Made by a program: the position numbers and the translations under genes. This document shows positions 8,163 through 15,462 of a DNA stretch of 38,623 nt, in pieces (positions within the stretch are counted from its first letter, which is position 1; every line of letters starts with the position of its first letter). The DNA comes from Myxococcota bacterium (lineage in GTDB: Bacteria > Myxococcota > Kuafuiibacteriia > Kuafuiibacteriales > Kuafuiibacteriaceae). The stretch is from positions 1-38,623 of the forward strand of contig JANQQN010000112.1 of assembly GCA_028289325.1 (NCBI GenBank), in the 5' to 3' direction. The notes below the pieces were generated by a model. That model was not told the origin of the DNA, ran no database searches, and saw only the letters and a list, made by a program, of their open reading frames with translations.

Positions 8163-8624
8163 ATGCGATATCTGACCGCACCCCGCATCATCCTCGTCCT
8201 TTTTGCCGCGTTCCTGTTCGTGGTGGAGGCCGCACCGGCCCACGCGGGCGACGGAGGGCGCATCGACTTCACGCTCGCCATCAACGGCGAGTCGGGTCCG
8301 GTCTACTGCCATCTGTTCGCGAGCGAAGAAGGCTTTCCGATGAAACTCGAGCGGTCCCAAGTCAAGGTGAAGGCCAAGGTCAAGAGCGGCACCGCGACCT
8401 GCCGCTTTTCCAAGGTCAAGGCCGGGACGTACGCGATGATGGCCTTTCATGACCTCAACGCGAACGGCAAGCTCGACACGAACTGGATGGGCATTCCCAG
8501 GGAGGGCGTGGTGTCGAGCAACAATGCCAAAGGCCGAATGGGCCCGCCGTCGTTCAAGGACGCGAGCTTCGTCGTGGCCGATGGCGCGTCGGTCAAGCAG
8601 TCGCTCTCTTTGAAATACTACTGA
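8163..8624 (+). CDS. DUF2141 secreted protein
   Basis: The 153-residue protein has a Sec signal peptide (MRYLTAPRIILVLFAAFLFV, cleavage near AHA-GD). The mature domain matches the DUF2141 pattern: an initial beta strand (IDFTLAINGESGPVYCHLF), then TYAMMAFHDLNANGKLDTNW with the characteristic H-D-x-N-x-N-G-K-L-D and IPREGVVSSNN. DUF2141 proteins are exported beta-sandwich proteins of unknown function, and the DxNxNGxLD stretch may bind calcium. There are two Cys (positions near 57 and 80) that could pair. It begins 36 nt after the preceding gene and is probably cotranscribed. No strong Shine-Dalgarno is seen. Confidence 0.85.
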   Translation: MRYLTAPRIILVLFAAFLFVVEAAPAHAGDGGRIDFTLAINGESGPVYCHLFASEEGFPMKLERSQVKVKAKVKSGTATCRFSKVKAGTYAMMAFHDLNANGKLDTNWMGIPREGVVSSNNAKGRMGPPSFKDASFVVADGASVKQSLSLKYY

Positions 8625-8782
8625 CGTGACGCTAACGCGGCGTGGCGATCCGCCGTGGCCTGACCGCCTCCGGGTTCCCTTTTGAGGACGACGCGGTCCG
8701 TGGCAGGAGGCGCCGCGCTCGCCTTCGCGGATTTCACGAACCGCGCGTGACATCCGTGGTCATCGGGCGGATCCTTCCTCTG

Positions 8783-10189
8783 ATGAAGAAGCTGCTCTCA
8801 TGGTTGATTGCTTTGGCGGTCATCGTTGGACTGTTCTGGAAGGCGGACACGATTCTCGAGGCGGCGGGACAGCCGGAGCTGGCCAAACAAGCCGCCGAGC
8901 TCCGAGACGGGCTGCTCACCCGCCTGATCGGCAAGGACACCGAGGCGGTCGAGGAGAAGCTCGCCGAAGAAACGAAACAGCTGCGCGCCGAGGCGAGCAA
9001 GATGGCCGACGCGCTCGCGCGCTTCAGCGATTCGATGGGATTCGATCCCGACGAGCTCGCCGGTCGAGCGGTGAACACGTTCAAGAGCGCCGCGGGCATG
9101 GTTCCCGAGGAGTTTGCCGCCTACTATGAGGCGCTCAAGGCCCAGGGCGAGAAACACGCGATGAACGTGACGGAGTTCGCGCTGACGTTCTCGGATCACT
9201 ACAGCGACGAGATCGCGCCCGAGCTCGCGGGCTACTGGAACGAACAGATCGCCAGCGGCAAGCTCGCCAAAGACAAGCTGGAGCTGACCAAGCAGGCGCT
9301 GGCCAAAGTCCGGGTCAAGATGCGTCCTCTGTTGACGGATTACCTGCGCGTCTTGGCGCGGCTGGAGCAGAAGCTCGAGCGCGCCGACTCCGAGCAGGAG
9401 AAGCAGGAAATCCAGAAAGACATGACGGAGATCGAGCAAGACATTCAGCGTTCCTTCGAAGGCGTCCCCGCCGATAAGAAGGTGCTCGATACCAAGAAGA
9501 AAGCCTCGGAGCGCCTCGCGCTCCACTTGGAATCGACGGACGAGCCGGACAAGAAGACGACCACCAAGCCATCCACCGAGATCGCTCGCGCCATGAACCC
9601 GCCGTCTGCGGCCCCGGCGCCCGCGGCCGCCGCCGACCAGAAGAAGGATCAGAAGAAGGCCACCGCGGCCGCGCCTTCCGCCGGCGCCGACAAGAAGAAG
9701 GCCACCGCGGCCGCGCCTTCCGCCGGCGCCGACAAGAAGAAGAAGGACAACAAAGCGGCCGCGTCGAAGGACGCTGTGGCCGCCAAAGCGCCCGAGGTCA
9801 ATGAAAACAAGCTGCGCAAGGGCGTGAAGCCGTGGCTGGGAACCAAGTATCGAATGGGGACCAACACCCGCGGCAAGACCACCGACTGTTCCGGATTCGT
9901 GGGCGGGGTCATGGATGAGACCTTCAAGGTCGAGCTCCCGCGAACGAGTCGGCTTCAGTACAAGTTCGGCGACAGGGTAAAGAAGAAAGAGCTTCTACCT
10001 GGCGACCTGGTCTTCTTTGATATGAAGAAGCGCAAGCGGATCGATCACGTGGGGGTGTACGTCGGTAAGGACGACAAGGGCGTCGACCAATTCGCCCACG
10101 CATCGTTCAGCCGGGGCGTTCGTTACGACAGCATGGTGGGTTACTATGCCGACTACTATTGGGGCGCGGCGCGCGTCCTAGGGTACTGA
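8783..10189 (+). CDS. NlpC/P60 family cell-wall peptidase
   Basis: The 468-residue protein has an N-terminal hydrophobic anchor (MKKLLSWLIALAVIVGLFW), a long charged helical region with coiled-coil character (about residues 30-270), an Ala/Lys/Pro-rich linker (about 275-345) and a C-terminal NlpC/P60 domain. The catalytic residues are Cys369 in TDCSGFV, His422 in DHVGVYVG and probably His439 in FAHAS. Such enzymes cut peptide bonds in peptidoglycan stems, usually D-Glu to diamino acid. The coiled coil may place the enzyme at a division or envelope complex. The ATG at 8783 is chosen because the membrane anchor starts there; upstream in-frame sequence is Arg-rich and unlike protein. The linker holds a perfect 42-bp tandem duplication. 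Confidence 0.88.
   Translation: MKKLLSWLIALAVIVGLFWKADTILEAAGQPELAKQAAELRDGLLTRLIGKDTEAVEEKLAEETKQLRAEASKMADALARFSDSMGFDPDELAGRAVNTFKSAAGMVPEEFAAYYEALKAQGEKHAMNVTEFALTFSDHYSDEIAPELAGYWNEQIASGKLAKDKLELTKQALAKVRVKMRPLLTDYLRVLARLEQKLERADSEQEKQEIQKDMTEIEQDIQRSFEGVPADKKVLDTKKKASERLALHLESTDEPDKKTTTKPSTEIARAMNPPSAAPAPAAAADQKKDQKKATAAAPSAGADKKKATAAAPSAGADKKKKDNKAAASKDAVAAKAPEVNENKLRKGVKPWLGTKYRMGTNTRGKTTDCSGFVGGVMDETFKVELPRTSRLQYKFGDRVKKKELLPGDLVFFDMKKRKRIDHVGVYVGKDDKGVDQFAHASFSRGVRYDSMVGYYADYYWGAARVLGY
9653..9736 (+). repeat. 42-bp perfect tandem duplication in the NlpC/P60 linker
   Basis: Units 9653-9694 and 9695-9736 are identical and in frame, each coding 14 residues (KKATAAAPSAGADK). The lack of any mismatch indicates a recent duplication or slippage-prone tract that changes linker length. 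Confidence 0.95.
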
Positions 10190-10334
10190 GCCGGTCGTTC
10201 CGACCCCTTCACGACGCGCTCATGGCTTCAACCGCTTCCTTCGAAGGCGTTGCGACTCCAGTGGGTAGCCGATGGTAGAGAAATCTTGAGGGGCGATCGC
10301 ACCGGCGAGAACCCAGCCGTGGTATCACCGGCCC

Positions 10335-10874
10335 ATGATTCGGCTGCTGACCACCTTCGTCGTCGCAGGTCTGAGTTTTTCGTGCATGAGCGAAGGAGAG
10401 CCGCAGGTCGAAGCGCCGCTGAGCGGTGGTGAGCGCCTGTCCTATGGCGTGGATCTCGGTCACGCGGCATCGGCGGGGACCATTACTTTCGAAAGACGCG
10501 GTCGAGGCTTTCGGGTGTTCTCCAGCTCCCCCGGTTATCCGGAGCAGTTCATGCGCCTCGACCTGCAGGACCGCGGGGGCGTCAAAGCCTTTCATCTCGG
10601 TCACATCTGGCTGCCGCCGGCGGACCGTGCCGTCGGGTCGCAGCTCGACATCGGCGAAGTCGAGGTTCACGAACTCCACCACGGGCGGGTCATGGCGGTG
10701 ATCGTGCGTCCGCTCGTCACCCGTTACTACGACGTAGAGACCGGTTTTTTGATGGCCGCCATCGGCGTTCGGGGCGGGACCAAAACCCAGCTGGCCCAGC
10801 TCAAGTCGACCACCGTGCCCGGTCTCGTGCCGGTCATCGTCGGCCGGCGAGGGCCGAAGGTCGAAGGGCGGTGA
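10335..10874 (+). CDS. probable lipoprotein, paralogue of 7560-8126 product
   Basis: The 179-residue protein starts with MIRLLTTFVVAGLSFSCMSE, a lipoprotein-like signal with Cys17; the lipobox (SFS-C) is imperfect, so simple Sec export is possible. The rest aligns with the protein at 7560-8126 through the WLPP, YYDVETGFL and LKSTTVPGL blocks. The two paralogues flank the DUF2141 and NlpC/P60 genes, all on the plus strand. The ATG has no Shine-Dalgarno, but a TATCAC hexamer at 10323-10328 lies 6 nt before it, suggesting a leaderless transcript. No known family was recognised; an envelope role is likely only from export and neighbours. Confidence 0.7.
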   Translation: MIRLLTTFVVAGLSFSCMSEGEPQVEAPLSGGERLSYGVDLGHAASAGTITFERRGRGFRVFSSSPGYPEQFMRLDLQDRGGVKAFHLGHIWLPPADRAVGSQLDIGEVEVHELHHGRVMAVIVRPLVTRYYDVETGFLMAAIGVRGGTKTQLAQLKSTTVPGLVPVIVGRRGPKVEGR

Positions 10875-10897
10875 CGCTCGGCCGTTTTGACGACGAG

Positions 10898-11713
10898 TCA
10901 GGCCAGGAAGTCGGCGATCGTTCGGTGAACCTCGGGGTCTTTAAGGATTCGACGGTGCCCAAGCCCCTCTGTGGCGATCAGTCGAGCGCCGGCCCAACCG
11001 TTGGCCACGGCTTCGCTATCCTCGAATGGAACCTCACGGTCTTCGCGGTCGTGGACGATGAGCCCGGGTAGGCTGAGCCGCTGCACCATACTCTGGATGT
11101 CGAGTTCGGCGGGTTCGAAGCCCGTGAACGCGACCATCTGGTCGAAGAAGTGGCCACGGGCGGCTTCGGGCAGACCCACAAAGTCCGCGAACCGGCCGAG
11201 CACCCCGGGCAGGCTCGACGGCGCGGCGATGGTCACCGCCCGGGCCGACCGAAGGCCCCACGACAGCGCCATGGAAACGGCGCCGCCGCCCATCGAGTGA
11301 CCGATGACCGCGTGAAACGGGCCGAGTTCGTGGTCGGCGAGCAGCAGCGCCTGCGCGAAGTGCACGGGGCTGGCGCGTTCGCCGGGGGAGGCGCCGTGGG
11401 CAGGACCGTCCAAAGCCAGAACGTCGAAGTCGGTCTCCGTCCGGATGGCGGCGGCCAGGAGGCCGAACTGCGTGGCCCGACCCTCCCAGCCGTGCAGGCA
11501 CACCACCCTCGGGCCCGTCCCTGGCCATCGAAGGTAGCTGCCGCCGGATCGGAGCCGCTCCCGGGCCGCGACAGCCTCGATCTTGGCCTCCCAGGCCCGG
11601 CGAGGAGATCGGCGAGGGGTGGTGAATCGGCGGCTTGCCCACGCGGCGGCGACGGTCGGAGCGACCCGGCCCACGACGGCGTTGGAGGTCCGAAGGAAGT
11701 TCAGCGACGACAT
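10898..11713 (-). CDS. alpha/beta hydrolase
   Basis: This 271-residue protein has the alpha/beta hydrolase layout: an oxyanion-type loop after the first core strand (VVCLHGWEG), the nucleophile elbow GHSMGG (Ser140), a late acid (HDREDREVPF) and a catalytic His in EGLGHRR. The N-terminal 50 residues are Arg/Ala-rich. Substrate specificity cannot be read; esters or lactones of small molecules are likely. AAAGGA lies just upstream of the ATG. It is transcribed divergently from an HxlR regulator across a large palindrome, so control by that regulator is likely. Its stop faces that of the lipoprotein gene, 23 nt away. Confidence 0.86.
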   Translation of the reverse strand: MSSLNFLRTSNAVVGRVAPTVAAAWASRRFTTPRRSPRRAWEAKIEAVAARERLRSGGSYLRWPGTGPRVVCLHGWEGRATQFGLLAAAIRTETDFDVLALDGPAHGASPGERASPVHFAQALLLADHELGPFHAVIGHSMGGGAVSMALSWGLRSARAVTIAAPSSLPGVLGRFADFVGLPEAARGHFFDQMVAFTGFEPAELDIQSMVQRLSLPGLIVHDREDREVPFEDSEAVANGWAGARLIATEGLGHRRILKDPEVHRTIADFLA

Positions 11714-11749
11714 GAATGATGTCCTTTTGTTGGGGTAAACATATATACC

Positions 11750-11795
11750 GTTGCTTCAAAGAACGTACTCTCGAGAGTGCGTTTTTTCAAGCAAC
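11750..11795. promoter_or_regulatory. 46-bp near-palindrome, candidate HxlR operator
   Basis: The site is centred between 11772 and 11773. The central 12 bp (ACTCTCGAGAGT) are perfect, and each 23-bp arm has only three mismatches. It fills the space between the divergent hydrolase and HxlR genes. A TATATA-type -10 for the hydrolase (around 11741-11748) lies at its left edge, and a GATACC hexamer lies just right of it before the HxlR GTG. HxlR proteins bind inverted repeats as dimers; this length could hold two dimers. Confidence 0.75.
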
Positions 11796-11810
11796 TGATA
11801 CCCTCCGGGG

Positions 11811-12332
11811 GTGCGGCGAACGCGATTCAATGACTGGCCGTGCAGCGTGGCGCGGGTGGTCGACCTGCTCGGCGATTGGTGGACCCCTCTCGTTATCCGA
11901 GACGCGTTCTACGGGGTACGACGGTTCGAGGATTTTCAGCGTCGCCTCGGCATCAGCCGAAACGTCCTCGCCGAACGCCTCCATCGGCTGACGGCGGCGG
12001 GGCTGCTGCGGAAGGAGCCGTACCATCGTCATCCGCCGCGGTACGAGTACCGGCTTACGGCCTCCGGTCTCGCTTTCTTCGACGTTATCGCCACCCTGAT
12101 GCGGTGGGGTGACGACCACCTCGCGGACCCCGCAGGGCCACCGATCCAGATGGTGGACCGGAAAACCGGCCGGGTGCTGCGGCCGGTGGTGGTGGACGAG
12201 GTGACGGGCGAGCGCATCGATCCGCGATCGGTGGAAGTCCGTCCAGGGCCCGGATTTCCCGAAGAGCACCTCGAGCGCGCGCAGCGAGAGCAGCGATTCT
12301 CAGGCTTGCCCCCCGGCCCGATGAAGGGATGA
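11811..12332 (+). CDS. HxlR-family transcriptional regulator
   Basis: The 173-residue protein has a winged helix-turn-helix typical of HxlR: the N-terminal Cys-containing WPCSVARVVDLLGDWWTPLV, then RRFEDFQRRLGISRNVLAERL and LTAAGLLRKEPYHRHPPRYEY. The single Cys near residue 11 is the one that senses oxidants or electrophiles in several family members. It is longer than the usual 110-130 residues, with about 60 extra C-terminal residues (VDRKTGRVLRPVVVDEVTGE and on). Start is GTG 11811 with no good Shine-Dalgarno. It is divergent from the alpha/beta hydrolase and probably controls it and itself through the palindrome between them. Confidence 0.9.
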   Translation: MRRTRFNDWPCSVARVVDLLGDWWTPLVIRDAFYGVRRFEDFQRRLGISRNVLAERLHRLTAAGLLRKEPYHRHPPRYEYRLTASGLAFFDVIATLMRWGDDHLADPAGPPIQMVDRKTGRVLRPVVVDEVTGERIDPRSVEVRPGPGFPEEHLERAQREQRFSGLPPGPMKG

Positions 12333-12361
12333 CCGATTCGCGGACGCGCGATGCCGCGGCG

Positions 12362-13024
12362 TCACGGTTTCTTGGCCAGATGGATGGTCGGGACCCCGGG
12401 GCCTTCGGCGTCCGGCGTGACGCCGACTACGGCGTAGCCTGCGTGCTGCCAGAACCCGATCGCGTGCCCTGGCTGGACGGTCATCGAGGCGAGCGCACCG
12501 AGGGGATCCGAAAAGAGGTCTGTCTTGAACAGGTTCGTGGCGCCGACGCTGTCACTGGTGCCGACGACAATCACGCCTCCGCCTTGGCTTCGAACGTGAT
12601 CCTCGACCGCTCGAACCAGAGCGCCGCCCACGCCTCGCCCCTGAAAAGGGACCGCGACCAGCAGGGGATGCAGCTCCCAAACGTCGCCGTACTGGGGATG
12701 AGCAGCAATCCAGCCTGCGGCCTGGCCCCCGATGTACGCGGCTTTCGATACCCCCGACCGATCGAGGGCCTCGCGCAGCTCCTCGTGGGCGTCGGCGACC
12801 CGCGGGATCCAATCGGGCGCGTGAGGCGCCGCGGCGAGGACGGACAGCTGGGCGAGCCTCGACAAGGCCGAATCGTCCGCCTCGGCGAGATCCGCGAGGT
12901 GAAGCGAAGCCGTGTTCACCGCCATGGCGTCTGGTACCACGTCGGGCGACGTCCACCACCCATCCGGAAGGCGACGGTGCACCAACGGGTGGGTGAACGC
13001 GGGCCGGTTGCTTCGGACCGTCAT
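12362..13024 (-). CDS. GNAT-family N-acetyltransferase
   Basis: The 220-residue protein contains the acetyl-CoA binding signature of the GNAT fold, LLVAVPFQGRGVGGALVRAV (the R/Q-x-x-G-x-G/A loop is QGRGVGG). It is followed by VIVVGTSDSVGATNLF and, near the end, IGFWQHAGYAVVGV, the usual F-Y/W-x-x-x-G-F/Y motif. It probably acetylates an amine on a small molecule or protein. The first 75 residues (NRPAFTHPLVHRRLPDGWW and on) precede the fold. The ATG at 13024 overlaps the stop of the upstream small ORF in an ATGA arrangement, which supports this start and suggests translational coupling. It converges with the HxlR gene. Confidence 0.85.
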   Translation of the reverse strand: MTVRSNRPAFTHPLVHRRLPDGWWTSPDVVPDAMAVNTASLHLADLAEADDSALSRLAQLSVLAAAPHAPDWIPRVADAHEELREALDRSGVSKAAYIGGQAAGWIAAHPQYGDVWELHPLLVAVPFQGRGVGGALVRAVEDHVRSQGGGVIVVGTSDSVGATNLFKTDLFSDPLGALASMTVQPGHAIGFWQHAGYAVVGVTPDAEGPGVPTIHLAKKP

Positions 13025-13215
13025 CCCGCTGTGCTCGGCGCCATCGTTTGAAGTGCGCGCTGGATGGCGCGGGCGAGGGGCGGCCCATCGGGCTCGACCC
13101 ATTCGGCGCGCGCGCGAGGCGTGAACAACCGCCCCCCGGACCAGTGGCGCAATGGCGCGCGCCGGCTCGTCGACGGCGCGGCCAACACGCGCGTGCGGTC
13201 GCCCACCGCGGCCAC
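13021..13215 (-). CDS. small ORF coupled to the GNAT gene
   Basis: This 64-residue frame starts at GTG 13215 and ends in a TGA that overlaps the GNAT ATG by 4 bp. The sequence (VLAAPSTSRRAPLRHWSGGR, then LFTPRARAEWVEPDGPPLAR) has a plausible amphipathic C-terminal helix (PPLARAIQRALQTM). It has no recognisable family and no Shine-Dalgarno. The frame is closed by a TGA 12 nt upstream of the GTG, so it is not obviously the tail of a longer gene, although the codons just upstream (PAYY) also look protein-like. The coupled overlap is the main evidence that it is real. Confidence 0.5.
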   Translation of the reverse strand: MAAVGDRTRVLAAPSTSRRAPLRHWSGGRLFTPRARAEWVEPDGPPLARAIQRALQTMAPSTAG

Positions 13216-13291
13216 GTAATAGGCGGGTCAGCGTCTCGTGATAGCCCGAGGTCACGAGGGAAGAGGCGCGTTAGCGCCGACGACGGCCGGG

Positions 13292-13822
13292 TTACTGAGG
13301 GGCGCCTCCCCAACCGGCCTCTCCCATGACCTTGTACTTCCACTGGCCATTGATCTTGACCAGCACGCCCGAGCTTTTGCCGCCCATCTTCTTGCCGGCC
13401 ACGGTGACCGTAAAGTCGTCGACGTAGGTGACCAGCGAATCGGACAGCACGGTGATGTCCAGTTTGTGGGTGACCGCCATGTCTTTGGGGGCGCTGTCCC
13501 AAGACGGCTTCATTTGAGCAATGTAGGTTGCTTTGTTCCACGCGCCCGCGGACGGAGCACCGGTCTTGGCGTCGTCCGTGAACATGAACACGGGAAAATC
13601 GATGCTCTTCAGGGTCGCGTCAAAATCGCGCTTGTTCCACAGCTGGTCTTGTTCACGGTAGAAGGCGCGGATCTCTTTCTTCGTCTTCGCTTCGTTGGTC
13701 GGCTTTCGGGCCCACGGACCCATTTTGCTCATATCGGGGGGCGCCGATGTGTCTGCGGCCAGCGCAGAGCCAGCGGTGGTCAGCATGAGGGCGCACGCGA
13801 AAAACACGATCGATCGATGCAT
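13292..13822 (-). CDS. secreted NTF2-like (SnoaL/DUF4440-type) protein
   Basis: The 176-residue protein has a Sec signal peptide (MHRSIVFFACALMLTTAGSA, cleavage near LAA-DT). The mature part shows the NTF2-like pattern: a first helix with EIRAFYREQDQLWNKRDFDA, then strands FPVFMFTDD, VTHKLDITVLSDSLVTYVDDF and a final GVLVKINGQWKYKVMGEAGW. In this fold the cone-shaped pocket can bind or isomerise small ligands, but many members are only binding proteins. It stands alone, 76 nt upstream of the small ORF/GNAT pair on the same strand. Family assignment is by pattern. Confidence 0.7.
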   Translation of the reverse strand: MHRSIVFFACALMLTTAGSALAADTSAPPDMSKMGPWARKPTNEAKTKKEIRAFYREQDQLWNKRDFDATLKSIDFPVFMFTDDAKTGAPSAGAWNKATYIAQMKPSWDSAPKDMAVTHKLDITVLSDSLVTYVDDFTVTVAGKKMGGKSSGVLVKINGQWKYKVMGEAGWGGAPQ

Positions 13823-13955
13823 GGTGGAGGTCTCCGTTCTCCCGGCCGCGGTCGCACAGGTGGCTGGTGGTTGCGGCGGGGGCCGGATCTTGCCACATGC
13901 CGCCGGGGAGGACGATAGCGCGGGGCCCGGATAGTGTGCCGCCGTGAGGGCGATG

Positions 13956-14972
13956 TCAGTTGCTGTCGAGGGCCGGTGGCGCGCGGGTGAAGCCCGTCAC
14001 CTCATCTGCGACCTGCTGAAGCTCCAGCGCCACTTCGGGGCTGACGCCGATGGCGACCGCGCCCGTGACCTTAACCCGATATAGCGTGCCGAAGAGCACG
14101 AGCGCGTTCAGGTAGGCTCCGGCCGGACCTTGGTGGTACCGGTCCGCGGCGTGAAGACGCGGCGGTTCTCCGCCCGCCAGCTGGATTTCCCACGCGTCTC
14201 CCACGCGCGCCAGTCGGGCGTCATCGGGACGCCCGGACATCGAGTCTTGGGGGATGACGCGATCCACCGCGTCTTCGTAGTGAAAGCGGAGTTGCGCCTG
14301 CATGTCGGTGGGATCCGTGAACGTTCCCGGATAGATGTTGTGGTCGAAGCGGCGGGCCCACGTTTGGTAGAGGACAACGTCGGCCTCCGGGTTGCCCATC
14401 TTGGCCTGGTCGTACAACCAGACCGCGTCTTCTTTGAACTGACCCGCGGGCCCCACCGAATCCGTCGGCCGGGTGCTAAACTCCTGAATCACCACCGCGT
14501 CCCAGCCGAGAAGCAAGAGCGTGGGCGCGCCGTCGGCGCTTTGGTCGTTGCGATGGTTGGTGAGGTTCCAACCACTGCGCAGCCGCGAGCCGATCTCCGG
14601 CTCCGGAAACCCCGCCGCCACCACCAGCTGGCGGACCTTGTCCGGGATGTTCTCGTTCATGGTGAAGCTGTTGCCGATGAAAAAGATCGAGCTGGGGGTC
14701 GACGGGCCAGCAGGGAGACGACCCGCATCGGCCACTCCGGAATCGGGCGAACCGGCGTCCAAAGAACTGGCGTCAGACGCGCTGGCGTCCGTAAGCGCAG
14801 CGTCGGCGCGCTCGAGGTCGACCCCTAGGTCGGGCGCACCTAATGGCGCGCCGGCGTCGGCGGGGACCGCACCCTGATCGACGGGCCTGAGCTCGCCCGA
14901 CACCGTCTGGCCGTCGCACGCGAACGAAACAAGCGCGAAGAGGACGGCGCCGAGCCATCGATGGGCGCTCAT
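13956..14972 (-). CDS. SGNH/GDSL-like hydrolase lipoprotein
   Basis: The 338-residue protein starts with a lipoprotein signal (MSAHRWLGAVLFALVSFACD; lipobox SFA-C). An Asp/Ala/Ser/Gly-rich linker of about 60 residues (DASSLDAGSPDSGVADAG) follows, as is common in myxobacterial surface lipoproteins. The catalytic domain begins with block I SIFFIGNSFT, whose Ser is the likely nucleophile, and ends with a D-x-x-H block V (ADRYHQGPAGAYLNALVLF). These enzymes remove acyl or acetyl groups from glycans, lipids or peptides; the substrate here is unknown. The ATG at 14972 is preferred to the GTG seven codons upstream because the signal starts there. Confidence 0.82.
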   Translation of the reverse strand: MSAHRWLGAVLFALVSFACDGQTVSGELRPVDQGAVPADAGAPLGAPDLGVDLERADAALTDASASDASSLDAGSPDSGVADAGRLPAGPSTPSSIFFIGNSFTMNENIPDKVRQLVVAAGFPEPEIGSRLRSGWNLTNHRNDQSADGAPTLLLLGWDAVVIQEFSTRPTDSVGPAGQFKEDAVWLYDQAKMGNPEADVVLYQTWARRFDHNIYPGTFTDPTDMQAQLRFHYEDAVDRVIPQDSMSGRPDDARLARVGDAWEIQLAGGEPPRLHAADRYHQGPAGAYLNALVLFGTLYRVKVTGAVAIGVSPEVALELQQVADEVTGFTRAPPALDSN

Positions 14973-14983
14973 GGCCAGACGCG

Positions 14984-15280
14984 TTACACGCAAGACGACA
15001 ACAAGTCCAACTCACCAGGGCGGGTGTTGCATCCGTGGCAGGCTTTCGCATCGGGGCTCCACGGGTCGGCTCTTCCCTTGTGCTGGTGCTCACGGCGGAG
15101 GTCGGAACCACGCGGCGCCGGCGCTGCAATCGAGACTGCGAGGTGGTGATGTCCCCGTCGGTCGGCGAACGTCGACGGGGCGCTAAGTCTATCAAGCCTC
15201 GACGCGGGCGAGGGGGATCTGGATCCCTGAGCGTAGCTTTTGACATCCTGAAGGGTGGTCGGTTCGGCGATGTTGTTCAT
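14984..15280 (-). CDS. possible small Cys-containing protein
   Basis: This 98-residue frame begins at an ATG preceded by GGGAGAGGGG, one of the stronger Shine-Dalgarno matches in the window. The start reads MNNIAEPTTLQDVKSYAQGS. Near the C-terminus is KACHGCNTRPGELDLLSSC, with a CxxC pair that could bind metal. The middle is Ser/Pro/Arg/His-rich and of poor protein-like quality. It ends 11 nt before the SGNH lipoprotein start, so they could share an operon. No family was recognised. A leader peptide or a chance frame are alternatives. Confidence 0.4.
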   Translation of the reverse strand: MNNIAEPTTLQDVKSYAQGSRSPSPASRLDRLSAPSTFADRRGHHHLAVSIAAPAPRGSDLRREHQHKGRADPWSPDAKACHGCNTRPGELDLLSSCV

Positions 15281-15462
15281 GGCCCCTCTCCCTGAGTTTC
15301 GAGTGGCCGCAGGCAGTGGTCATCGCTGCGGCGGCGAAGATGATGATGATCTGTGGCATGCCCACGGCCGGTGATTAGCCCGACCGCATGGGTGCATCAA
15401 ACCGATAGTACGCAGTGCCAATGCATGAAATCGATGATGGTCTCACGCCGGTCGTCGACGGC

